From assembly GCA_946555345.1 (NCBI GenBank), contig CAMNSS010000023.1, forward strand, positions 1-35,460: DNA of 35,460 nucleotides, read 5' to 3'. Source of the stretch: an uncultured Eubacterium sp. (GTDB lineage: Bacteria; Bacillota; Clostridia; Peptostreptococcales; Anaerovoracaceae). Shown piece by piece: positions 15,864 through 24,352 of this stretch (its first letter is position 1; every line of letters starts with the position of its first letter). The notes below the pieces were generated by a model. That model did not search any database and was not told the origin of the DNA. It saw only the letters and a list, made by a program, of their open reading frames with translations. The position numbers and the translations under genes were made by a program.

Positions 15864-16316
15864 CTATATTTCTGCCCAATAAGTTGTCGTCAAAAGCAAC
15901 AAACACAAACAGGCGGTCAAAAAATAAACGCCACCCTGCAACAAATGCTGTTTATCCCTTTTCCAAAAATACAGCGCTGCACCGATCATCGTAAACGCCC
16001 AGCTTATCATTGCCAAGGCGAAAAGCAAGAGCGGCTTTCCCATAATCACCAAAAACCATATGGCAAGCAAGGCGATCTGCAATAAAATCCCCGCATGGAA
16101 TCGCTTTTGTGTGCCGCCATCGGATAGCAAGCGGATTTGCACCGACAACAGGAAAATGATTCCGAAAAAAAGCAATAGCTGCAAAACAAACAGGCTACCC
16201 GCTCCCGGATGCATTTCCACAATGTCATCTGCGCAAAAGAGAAATTCCATTATGATTGCCGCCAATGCCAGAAGGGTTCCCAATCCAAAGCTTTTTAAAA
16301 TCGTTTTTATATCCAT
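15864..16316 (-). CDS. Small integral membrane protein, unknown function
   Basis: A 150-residue protein with four to five hydrophobic helices (about residues 8-28, 42-62, 76-92, 97-117 and 127-147) and few charged residues between them. No catalytic motif is visible and I do not recognise the family. The start is well supported by GAGGAGAAGCA before the ATG at 16316. The gene stands between the crotonase terminator and the gene-poor stretch, so it is probably transcribed alone. Confidence 0.7.
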   Translation of the reverse strand: MDIKTILKSFGLGTLLALAAIIMEFLFCADDIVEMHPGAGSLFVLQLLLFFGIIFLLSVQIRLLSDGGTQKRFHAGILLQIALLAIWFLVIMGKPLLLFALAMISWAFTMIGAALYFWKRDKQHLLQGGVYFLTACLCLLLLTTTYWAEI

Positions 16317-16467
16317 TGCTTCTCCTCTGCGGGAATATCTTGATTAAGAAATCTTTGCACGTTGTGAAAAAAAGATCGATATCATTATATGCAAATGGTT
16401 TTCACAAATCAATCAGGATTTCTTTAAATCCTGCGTAATATGGGGCGGCATCTTGATATCATCAAAA

Positions 16468-16500
16468 CTGGCCGGTGATTCCTTCGGGAATTCCAGCCAG
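16468..16500 (-). terminator. Terminator-like hairpin after the crotonase gene
   Basis: On the minus strand CTGGCTGG pairs with CCGGCCAG (one G-T) and the inner ATTCC pairs with GGAAT around a CGAA loop, followed by TTTTGAT. It lies 54 bases past the crotonase stop. The T-run is short, so efficiency is uncertain. Confidence 0.65.
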
Positions 16501-16553
16501 TCTGCGATTACAATCTGGTTACTGCTCCATTATGGCATATCGAGCACCGGGCT

Positions 16554-17333
16554 TTAACGGTTGCTGAATTTTGCTTCCCGCTTTTCGAGAAACGCTTTCA
16601 TCCCTTCCACCCTGTCTTCTGAACAGAACGGCGCGCCGCAGGCCTCCCCTTCCAGTGCAATACCTGTTACTACATCCAGCATAATCCCGTTGTTGATGGC
16701 CGCTTTTGCTGCTTTGATCGCAATTGGCGCTTTTTCCATAATCTTATGTGCAACAGCTTCACAAGCTCGCATTAATTCTTCTGGCGCGACCACCTTCTCC
16801 ACAAGGCCAAGCCGTTTTGCTTCTTCTGCCCCGATATAGTCCGCTGTCATCACCAGGTATTTGCCCATTCCTTTTCCTACCAGGCGGGGAAGTCTCTGCG
16901 TGCCGCCGAACCCCGGAATGATCCCCAAGTTTACTTCCGGCTGTCCGAACCGGGCGTTTTCCGACGCGATTCGGATGTCGCAGGCCATGGCTAATTCACA
17001 ACCGCCGCCCAGGGCAAACCCATTAATCGCACCGATAACAGGCTTGCTGATGGATTCAATCAAATCCATGACTTTCGCTCCCTGCTTCATCATTTTCTGT
17101 CCTTCGATCCCCGTCAGGTTCACCATCTGGGAAATATCAGCGCCTGCTACGAACGCCCTTCCCTCACCAGTGATAATCGCAACTTTCACCTCGTCGTCTG
17201 CCTCGATGGCACGGAACACATGATCCAGCTCATCAATCGCTTCTTTGTTCAATGCATTTAACGACTCCGGCCTGTTCATCGTCACATATGCAATGCCTTC
17301 TTTTACCTCAAACGAAATGCTTTGATATTCCAT
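16554..17333 (-). CDS. Enoyl-CoA hydratase / crotonase
   Basis: A 259-residue cytoplasmic enzyme that hydrates 2-enoyl-CoA thioesters. The oxyanion-hole segments are FVAGADI (about 61-67) and GFALGGGCE (about 105-113). Both catalytic glutamates of hydratases are present, E113 in GGGCELAMACD and E133 in QPEVNLGIIPG. This favours a true hydratase such as short-chain 3-hydroxybutyryl-CoA dehydratase over an isomerase or decarboxylase. AAAGGA nine bases before the ATG supports the start. It lies downstream of the aldehyde oxidoreductase operon on the same strand, but a 428-base gap separates them, so it may have its own promoter (a TATTAT at about 17360). Confidence 0.93.
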   Translation of the reverse strand: MEYQSISFEVKEGIAYVTMNRPESLNALNKEAIDELDHVFRAIEADDEVKVAIITGEGRAFVAGADISQMVNLTGIEGQKMMKQGAKVMDLIESISKPVIGAINGFALGGGCELAMACDIRIASENARFGQPEVNLGIIPGFGGTQRLPRLVGKGMGKYLVMTADYIGAEEAKRLGLVEKVVAPEELMRACEAVAHKIMEKAPIAIKAAKAAINNGIMLDVVTGIALEGEACGAPFCSEDRVEGMKAFLEKREAKFSNR

Positions 17334-17761
17334 TTCCTGTCTTTCCTTTCTTCATGTATAATAAACAAGCTTTCCTATACAGAACCTTTTGCCGCCCACG
17401 GAACAGCCGCCGACTCCTATAGGCGGGGCGATGCTCGGCTATCCCTTGAATACCGACCATATATTTACATCTTATCCTCCCTGTTTTTTACATAAGCGCC
17501 GATGGCGCTTAATCTAAAATGGATTGGCAAAATCCAGAAACGATCAATCCCATTCTGCGATCTATCTCTTTTCAAATCCATGGAATCTCCGCTTGCTTTT
17601 CAGGATTGCTAAATATATTTTCGCTTCATTGGATCTCTGCGTTCTTTCAACTTCATTAAAAATTTGCCCGCTTTTTCAAGCCTTTGAATCTTTGTCCGTT
17701 TTTTCGTTCCCATTGAAATTCTGCCTGCGTTTTTAATGCCTTTGCATTTTCACCTTCTTTT
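17334..17761. other. Gap between ferredoxin-nitroreductase and crotonase genes
   Basis: 428 bases. The minus strand is purine-rich and holds only a short, highly basic 34-codon frame (about 17714-17610) without a ribosome site. An 8-bp hairpin with a three-base loop, TAAGCGCC-GAT-GGCGCTTA, sits at 17493-17511 with no T-run. A TATTAT-like -10 lies near 17360 on the minus strand. I see no convincing gene here. Confidence 0.4.
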
Positions 17762-18574
17762 TCAAATCCACTCGATTTCCGCCCTTTTCAGCCGATTCGG
17801 CACATTAACATATTCCTCATCCTCTGTATAACCGACGAGCAAAACGCCGTATACCTTATTGCCTTGCGGAATTTTCAGCATATCCCGGATTACGGGGACA
17901 TCGTTACACATATCGATGAGATACCCCGACCAGCACGTCCCGATGCCACGGGACTGGAGAACCAGCTCTGCGCTGTACAGCCCTAAGACCGTATCGATGC
18001 AAGGATTCGTCGCACTGGTATCGGCATAGCCGATGATAATCGTCTCCGCTTTCCCCATAACGATGTTTTTTCCCCTCTGGTATAATCTGTCGATTTCAGG
18101 GGAAATGCCTGTTTCCCGCACATAACTGATGATATGCTCCATGATGCGATCCAGCTTTTCCCGACCCTCCAGCACCATCCAGCGGGCGGGATGTTCATTC
18201 TTTGCGCTCGGCGCCCAAGATGCGATATCCAAGGCATATTCAATCTCTTCCCTCGGCACAGCCGCAGATTGAAAGTTTCGATAAGATCTTCTATTGACAA
18301 GATGTGTTTCGATGGAGCGAAATTTCACTTTTGAAAGGCTGCTCTCTTCCTCAAACGCATCATGCGAAAATACGGTCTTGTTGCTGCCATTCTCTTTTGC
18401 AAAGGTCACGGCTTCTTCCGGGCATGCTGCGGCACAATGCAGGCAATCGATACAAACCATTTCTTTATTGAGAAATACCTGACCATCCTTTTCCTGAAAT
18501 ACGCCGGCAAGACAAGCGGTAATGCACCGCCTGCAATGAATGCATCTTTCGTAATTGATTTGCCATTTGACCAT
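17762..18574 (-). CDS. Ferredoxin-nitroreductase fusion protein
   Basis: A 270-residue protein. The N-terminus is a 2[4Fe-4S] ferredoxin (C11, C14, C17, C21 and C41, C44, C47, C51, the last in CAAACPEE). An FMN-dependent nitroreductase domain follows from about residue 90, with NRRSYRNF and APSAKNEHPARW typical of FMN binding. Such fusions take electrons from ferredoxin and reduce an unknown acceptor. The start was set to the ATG at 18574 because AAGGAG lies nine bases upstream; the longer frame from 18631 adds 19 Lys-rich residues with a weak site. It ends the main catabolic gene run and could re-oxidise reduced carriers made by the aldehyde oxidoreductase module. Confidence 0.88.
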   Translation of the reverse strand: MVKWQINYERCIHCRRCITACLAGVFQEKDGQVFLNKEMVCIDCLHCAAACPEEAVTFAKENGSNKTVFSHDAFEEESSLSKVKFRSIETHLVNRRSYRNFQSAAVPREEIEYALDIASWAPSAKNEHPARWMVLEGREKLDRIMEHIISYVRETGISPEIDRLYQRGKNIVMGKAETIIIGYADTSATNPCIDTVLGLYSAELVLQSRGIGTCWSGYLIDMCNDVPVIRDMLKIPQGNKVYGVLLVGYTEDEEYVNVPNRLKRAEIEWI

Positions 18575-18703
18575 TTTAATGTCTCCTTTTTTCTCGCTCC
18601 GCTTTAAGGCCTTCTTTATCAAGGCTTCCATTTTATCGCCGCCTTTATTGTCTCCGCTTTGATGGCGTCTTTTGTTTCAGCCCCGAAAGGTCAGAATATA
18701 AAT

Positions 18704-18907
18704 TCATTTTTCTTCCAACGCCATTTCCACTTCGTTTATCTTCCCTTTTACCAGCGCCTCCGGAATATACACCTGCCCGCAGATGGGACAGCGAAGCAAC
18801 TCCGTATCAAAATTATGTTTCAAATAAGAAAAATCCGTTTTGGTTTTCACTAGCGCCACATTGCATTTCATGCATATGATGCGGTCCCTGCTTTCATCCA
18901 TTATCAT
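18704..18907 (-). CDS. Small zinc-ribbon-like redox protein (DVU_1557-type)
   Basis: A 67-residue protein with CMKC near the N-terminus and CPICG in the middle, ending in a charged helix. From memory, this matches a small family named after Desulfovibrio vulgaris DVU_1557, encoded beside a Mop-type aldehyde oxidoreductase (DVU_1559) and a fused flavin/dicluster protein (DVU_1558); the same three partners occur here. Its role is unproven, perhaps metal binding, maturation or electron relay. GGAGGGGC precedes the ATG; the third codon, also ATG (18901), has better spacing and may be the true start. Confidence 0.75.
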   Translation of the reverse strand: MIMDESRDRIICMKCNVALVKTKTDFSYLKHNFDTELLRCPICGQVYIPEALVKGKINEVEMALEEK

Positions 18908-19032
18908 GCCCCTCCGTCAGATCCTTTCATCGTCTTCCATCGTCACGCCCGTCTGCTCTATCTATCGTCATTCCCTTTTGCTGCATCGCTTCACCAAATT
19001 CCTCAGCTATGCTTCTCCGTCAAATGCTTCCA

Positions 19033-21483
19033 TTACCTTCTGTCATACTCCGCTTCAATGCGCATCCTGTGGCAATAGATATTCACCAGGCGGAAACCTT
19101 CCCCCTCCGGCCGGTATTCCACCCAGTACGTCATATGGTTCTGCATCAGGTGTCCGATATAGTGTCCCGTTTCTTCGTTCAGCAGCTTATAACCGTCCTG
19201 CTCGCAAAAATCGATTACATCCTGTGCGTCTTCTTCCAAGATCAGTTCCCTGTTCATTTTCACGGCAAGCGCTTCATCAATATACAGTTTCATCTTCTTT
19301 TCTGCCTCCGGACAATCGCTGATTCCAAACCGCAGCTGCATCCTCCGTCTGGCCTCTTCCCTGTTTCTTCGTCTCTGGGAAAGACTGGGAGCTTGCTGTC
19401 TCATGCGGGCTTCCAGATTATCTTCTCCACCCTTTCGTGCCTGCCCGTCCGACCCATCCGATTCAACCAGCCACAAAAGATCCAGCACATGAGCGGCACG
19501 CTTTCCAGATGCCGCAAAACTGTCCTTGCAATTCGTACAGTATGTGATGTAATCCGCGGTACTGGTGCTAATTCTGGCTTCTGTAACCCGATCCAGCAGG
19601 TTTCGGTCTACCGCATGAATGTGTCCGCCATATCCGCAGCACTGTGCATCCTTTCCATGGTTTGGCAATTCTTCAATCTGCATCCCGCTGTTTCGAAGCA
19701 CCTGCCTTACGCTGCGCTGCATTTGCGCAAATTCCCTAGACGAACAAGGATCAAATACAGCGTATACGGCGTCTTTGCTACCTGTGATCCGAAAGCCATG
19801 AGAAGCCATGACCTCATATACGGATATGATTTTACAATCCTCTAAGTACGTGCCGAGAAGCTTCCCGCAAGAAGGACAAGCGACGATCAGCACAGGCTCG
19901 CCCCACGCTTTCCATGCCGCCCGGATTTCCCCGATTACCTGGAGAAACCGCTCCTGATCGCCCGCCCAATAAGCTGGCGCACCGCAGCAGGAAAGCATAA
20001 CGCCCACATGATTCAAGCATTTATCCAAATAATCATATGTTTTACAGACATATCCCGCATCCGAGCTTCCCATCTGACAGCCGGGAAAGAAAAGATACAA
20101 GCAATACGCATCTTTTTTCAATACGGCATATGCGTGCGGCGACAAAGCGTGCTCCATATCCCGCAGCCAAAAAGCATGGTATGCCGGGGGAATATCCCCC
20201 GCCTTCTGCATCTGCCGCCTGCTTTCCAAGAAAATTTCTTCAAAGTCAAAATCGGAAGGGCAACGCTCTCGGCAGCTGCCGCACAGATTGCAGGAATTGA
20301 TCTGCCTCGATGCAATCCGCACTGTATAACCCTCCATGACATTTAATGTAGCATTCACATCTTCGATCACTTTTTGAGGAAACTTCTTGTATTTTGCCAA
20401 CATCTCACAGCTATCAAGGCACGTGCTGCAACCGCAAAAAAGGCAGCGCTCCGCCTCGCAGACAGCTTCTTCCCGGGTGAAAGGTTTTTCTGCGCCCACT
20501 GACCCCAACGCATCAACTATTTCCGGCTTCCCCGGCGCATCCGCATCTTCCGGCATTCCCGGCTTCCCCAGCACGTCCATTTCTTTTGGCATTCCTAGCG
20601 ACCTAGGCGTCCCCGATGCTTCCAACAACTCCGGCTTTTTTGAAACAATTCCCTTCAAATCCATTTTTAGCCTGGATGGTTTGCGCTCATAGAGATCCTT
20701 CCGCTGCTGTATGCGAGCCACCTTTAAAAAACCTTCGATCTCCGTCGCCACCAGGATTCCCTGCCGCAACGCTTCTATCGTGCTATCTTCTTTTTTTCCA
20801 AGCGGACTCAAGAATACGCCATGGCGGTCAGATGCCAGGCTGTTTTCCGCAAAACGGCTCTGCAATCCAAACCTGCTGCCGTTTTTTCCAGTCGCAACAT
20901 ATACGGCATCGCATGACAGCTCGTCAAGCGATCTGACCTCATGCCCTAAGAAGACCTGAATCCCGTCCGCCTGAAAAAGCGGCTGCAACTCGTCTTCTAT
21001 GATATCCGCCGTAAAAAGCGGCGTAACCTGCTCCCACAAAAGCCCGCCGAGCCTGCTTTCCTTCTCATATAGGTCAACCTGGTAGCCTCTCTGGGAAAGC
21101 TTTACAGCGCACCCCAGCCCACCTAGCCCGCCGCCGACAATTCCAATTTTTTTATCTTTGGCAGGCACATAATAGCCATCTTCGCTTCTTTTCTTCGCAT
21201 AAAGGCAGCAAGCCTCTTCGATTTTCCGAATAGCGATCGCTCCGCCAAAGGACTTGCGCATACAGCTTCCGCCGCATGGCGCATCACAAACAGCGCTTAC
21301 AATTTGGGGAAACAAGACCGCATTTCGATAAAGCCGGTAAGCAGCATTCAGTTTATTGTTTTTGATTTTCTCCAAGAAGGCTTTTACATCTATGCGAAGA
21401 GGACACGCATTCGTACAGTACGCAGGTTCGTCCCGCATACACCGCTGCGCCATCTCTTTCAGCTTTACGATATCCATGCCCAC
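19033..21483 (-). CDS. Fused FAD oxidoreductase / ferredoxin / CCG-domain electron-transfer protein
   Basis: An 816-residue multidomain protein. It has a GltD-like Fe-S segment (cysteines about 15-91), an FAD/NAD(P)-binding Rossmann domain (GIVGGGLGGLG, about 114-124), a repeat-like Gly/Pro linker (about 285-333), a dicluster ferredoxin with cysteines about 342-359 and 398-408, then a CCG (HdrB/GlpC-like) domain with PGCQ, SCCGAP, CPSCGK, DPC, QCCGYGG and YCTNC (about 467-652), and a basic C-terminal part. It likely carries electrons from the adjacent aldehyde oxidoreductase, which has no flavin domain. The start is GTG at 21483, with ATG at 21477 as an alternative. It follows the oxidoreductase by 43 bases. 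Confidence 0.88.
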   Translation of the reverse strand: MGMDIVKLKEMAQRCMRDEPAYCTNACPLRIDVKAFLEKIKNNKLNAAYRLYRNAVLFPQIVSAVCDAPCGGSCMRKSFGGAIAIRKIEEACCLYAKKRSEDGYYVPAKDKKIGIVGGGLGGLGCAVKLSQRGYQVDLYEKESRLGGLLWEQVTPLFTADIIEDELQPLFQADGIQVFLGHEVRSLDELSCDAVYVATGKNGSRFGLQSRFAENSLASDRHGVFLSPLGKKEDSTIEALRQGILVATEIEGFLKVARIQQRKDLYERKPSRLKMDLKGIVSKKPELLEASGTPRSLGMPKEMDVLGKPGMPEDADAPGKPEIVDALGSVGAEKPFTREEAVCEAERCLFCGCSTCLDSCEMLAKYKKFPQKVIEDVNATLNVMEGYTVRIASRQINSCNLCGSCRERCPSDFDFEEIFLESRRQMQKAGDIPPAYHAFWLRDMEHALSPHAYAVLKKDAYCLYLFFPGCQMGSSDAGYVCKTYDYLDKCLNHVGVMLSCCGAPAYWAGDQERFLQVIGEIRAAWKAWGEPVLIVACPSCGKLLGTYLEDCKIISVYEVMASHGFRITGSKDAVYAVFDPCSSREFAQMQRSVRQVLRNSGMQIEELPNHGKDAQCCGYGGHIHAVDRNLLDRVTEARISTSTADYITYCTNCKDSFAASGKRAAHVLDLLWLVESDGSDGQARKGGEDNLEARMRQQAPSLSQRRRNREEARRRMQLRFGISDCPEAEKKMKLYIDEALAVKMNRELILEEDAQDVIDFCEQDGYKLLNEETGHYIGHLMQNHMTYWVEYRPEGEGFRLVNIYCHRMRIEAEYDRR

Positions 21484-21526
21484 GGCCTGATTCCCCCATC
21501 TCGTTTGCTAATTGATATTTTTCCCG

Positions 21527-24352
21527 TTATTCAACAACAGGGTTCGCTTTGATCTGTTCCATTCTTTCATAATAATCTGCGCCAAGATAATATCGTTTCG
21601 GTGCAATGGTTTTGCCTTCTGCTTTCGCCTTAATTCCTTGTAAAACCTTTTCAGGCGTTGCCGGCAATTCATGAATCCTCACGCCGCACGCATCGTTGAT
21701 CGCATTGATTACCGCCACATGCGGAGAAGTCTGGAACAGTTCAGCACAACCGCTACCGCCATGCGGGCCTGTCGGTCTTGGCGACTCAACAAAGTCCACA
21801 TACATTGCATCAGGCACTGCATCGATGAACGGAAATCCAGCGCCTACTATTGTGCGATGCTTTTTCACGTCCTGATAGTCTTCGGACAGCGCCATTCCGA
21901 TCCCGTGCTGCATGCCGCCGAAGGCCTGGCCTTCTACATTGATCGGATGTCCTACTACGCCGACATCTGCCACGCAGCGAATGGAAAGAACCTTGGTTTT
22001 TCCCGTCTTCATATCCACCTCGACTTCGCTCAGGAACGCACCATACGTGTACTCCGCCGTTGGATTGCCCTGCCCTGTATTCGGATCTAAGTTTTTCGTG
22101 AAGCTAGTTGTATCGAAAACGCCGATGTATTTCGTCGGTATCTTTTCCGCCACCATTTCATCATAGGTCCGGTAGGTTCCGTCGTCCTTCTTCATCGCTT
22201 TTATCAGCTTATCTGCTGCATCCTTGATGGCATTTCCGGCCATATAATGCGATCTGCTGCCTGCGGCTGGACCTGTGATTGGCGAAAGCCCTGTATCGTT
22301 CTGGCAAAGCCTGATTTGATCCATCTCGATTCCCAACGGCCGCAGCGCTTCATAGGTGTGAATCAGCGTCCCTGCATCTGCACCCTGCCCCTGGTCTTCC
22401 CACGTATTGTACGAGGTAATTGTTCCATCTGGGTTCAATCCGATCGCAACCTCTGCATGGTCGTTCGGCCCTGATGTTACATTATACATACCGCAGGCAA
22501 CACCGACACCGCGCCGTTTTTCATCGGTCGTTTCAGCCTTAGCCCTTTCACGAGCCTTCTGGTAATGCGGCCTGAGTTTATCCAGGATCTCACGCATCGG
22601 ATAAACGGAAAAGGTATTTCCATTGAGGCTTGTATCTCCATCCTTGTATACATTGATATACCTGAATTCTAGTGGATCGATTCCGGCCTTTTCAGCCAGC
22701 ATATCCATTATTTGCTCCGAAGCGGTATACGCCTGCGGAGAACCGAATCCTTTGTATGCCGTGGAATATGCGTGATTTGACATGACTGCCTTGGAAAGGC
22801 CCATAGCGTTCGGAATCGTGTATGGCGCTCCCATGAACCGCACGCCCTTTTGAATCAAGATCCCTGCCACTTCCGAATACGCACCCTTGTCATAAGCAAT
22901 CTCGTATTCGATGGCCGTCAGTTTCCCGTCCTTGCCACATGCCATCCTCACATTGCTGTAAGACGGTGCGCGCTTTCCCGTAATATGCTGATGTTCTTCG
23001 TAGCTCAGCGTGATGGTCACAGGTTTTCCCGTCGCCAGCGTTGCAACTGCCACAAGCCCTTGGGTAAGCGGTGAAATGGAATACCCGAAGCTTGCGCCTG
23101 TCGGATTTTCAATGATGCGAATCTTCTCTTTTGGAAAACCAATCCCCGCTGCCAATGTACCGATCGGCGTCCCAAGACCGAGGCTTTTACAATGGATTAC
23201 CAGCATTCCATCGCCGTCAACATATGCCTGGTTCGTATCCGGCTCTAACACCAGATGCGGCTGCCTCTGCGAATAGAAGCTCCCTTCCACCGCATATTCG
23301 GATTCATCGATGACATCCCTCGTATCCTCACCCTTTAACACGACCTGTTCCAAGTAAATATTCGGATGCTCTGGATGGAGCTGAATCGCATCTTCTGCGC
23401 AGGAATCCAGGATATCCATGTATTCCGGCATCTGCTCGATTTCCACCTTGACAGCCTTCGCCGCTTCCCTGGCCTCATCCCTCGTCCTGGCCGCCACCAT
23501 CGCAACCACGTCGCCGTATCGGAACACTTGATTCGATGCAAGGATTTCATGATCAAAACCATCGGTCTTAGAACGCGGATTTCCCAACGGCCACGTAATT
23601 CTGTTAATTCCCTGCACGTCCTCCGCCGTAATGACTTTGACAACGCCCGGCATATTTTCTGCTTCCTGCTTATCGATAGACAGAATTTTTCCGTTGGATA
23701 CACCCGGAAGAACGACTGCCAGATGCAAAACGTCCCGCATCTTCATGCCGATGTCATCGCCATAGTCGCACGTTCCTGTCGCTTTGGCAATCGCCGCCGG
23801 TCTTGGAATCGACACGCCATAGATCTTGCCATCTTCCGGCATCTGAAATTTCAAGTGTTCGATCGGCTCTTCCCCTCTCATCACTTTTGCTGCTTCTACC
23901 ACACAATTTACGATATGCTTATACCCGATACACCTGCATGCGTTTCTGTTCTTCATAAACCAATCCCGGATTTCCTCCCTGGATGGATTCAGATTCTGCT
24001 TTAAAAGCGCATAGGCCGATACGATAAAGCCCGGGGAGCAAAAGCCGCACTGAACGCCGCCGTATTTTACCCACGCAAGCTGCAACGGGTGCATATTCGC
24101 AGGGGAGCCAATCCCTTCAATCGTGATGATTTCCATCTCCTCTGTGATGGTTTTCATCTTTCTGACGCAGGATCTGACTACTTTGCCATCCACCAGCACG
24201 GAACATGCACCGCACTGTCCCGCATCACAGCCGACCTTCGTTCCCGTCAGGCCAATCCTCCTTACCAGATCCGCCAAGGTATCCTTTTCCGGATCACAGA
24301 TGACCATACGAATCGCTCCATTGATGTTTAAGTTCATCTTTTTGAGTGCCAT
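21527..24352 (-). CDS. Molybdenum aldehyde oxidoreductase, Mop type
   Basis: A 941-residue xanthine oxidase family enzyme oxidising aldehydes to carboxylic acids with water. Two N-terminal [2Fe-2S] domains carry C42, C47, C50, C62 and C102, C105, C139, C141, the same spacing as Desulfovibrio gigas Mop with a constant +2 shift. The molybdopterin domain follows to the C-terminus. GGSGCAEL aligns with the Mop active-site GASGVGEL and keeps the catalytic Glu. There is no FAD domain, so electrons must pass to a partner, probably the downstream flavin/FeS protein. Its ATG overlaps the symporter stop by one base (TAATG), implying coupling. Cofactor-maturation genes are not in the window. Confidence 0.93.
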   Translation of the reverse strand: MALKKMNLNINGAIRMVICDPEKDTLADLVRRIGLTGTKVGCDAGQCGACSVLVDGKVVRSCVRKMKTITEEMEIITIEGIGSPANMHPLQLAWVKYGGVQCGFCSPGFIVSAYALLKQNLNPSREEIRDWFMKNRNACRCIGYKHIVNCVVEAAKVMRGEEPIEHLKFQMPEDGKIYGVSIPRPAAIAKATGTCDYGDDIGMKMRDVLHLAVVLPGVSNGKILSIDKQEAENMPGVVKVITAEDVQGINRITWPLGNPRSKTDGFDHEILASNQVFRYGDVVAMVAARTRDEAREAAKAVKVEIEQMPEYMDILDSCAEDAIQLHPEHPNIYLEQVVLKGEDTRDVIDESEYAVEGSFYSQRQPHLVLEPDTNQAYVDGDGMLVIHCKSLGLGTPIGTLAAGIGFPKEKIRIIENPTGASFGYSISPLTQGLVAVATLATGKPVTITLSYEEHQHITGKRAPSYSNVRMACGKDGKLTAIEYEIAYDKGAYSEVAGILIQKGVRFMGAPYTIPNAMGLSKAVMSNHAYSTAYKGFGSPQAYTASEQIMDMLAEKAGIDPLEFRYINVYKDGDTSLNGNTFSVYPMREILDKLRPHYQKARERAKAETTDEKRRGVGVACGMYNVTSGPNDHAEVAIGLNPDGTITSYNTWEDQGQGADAGTLIHTYEALRPLGIEMDQIRLCQNDTGLSPITGPAAGSRSHYMAGNAIKDAADKLIKAMKKDDGTYRTYDEMVAEKIPTKYIGVFDTTSFTKNLDPNTGQGNPTAEYTYGAFLSEVEVDMKTGKTKVLSIRCVADVGVVGHPINVEGQAFGGMQHGIGMALSEDYQDVKKHRTIVGAGFPFIDAVPDAMYVDFVESPRPTGPHGGSGCAELFQTSPHVAVINAINDACGVRIHELPATPEKVLQGIKAKAEGKTIAPKRYYLGADYYERMEQIKANPVVE

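Noticed and set aside
16410-16526. Minus-strand 37-codon frame that looked like a gene remnant after the crotonase
   Set aside because: It has no start and most of it is the stem-loop at 16468-16500, which explains its sequence as a terminator.
17493-17511. Terminator at the perfect TAAGCGCC hairpin
   Set aside because: No T-run on either side; kept only as a hairpin in the gap description.
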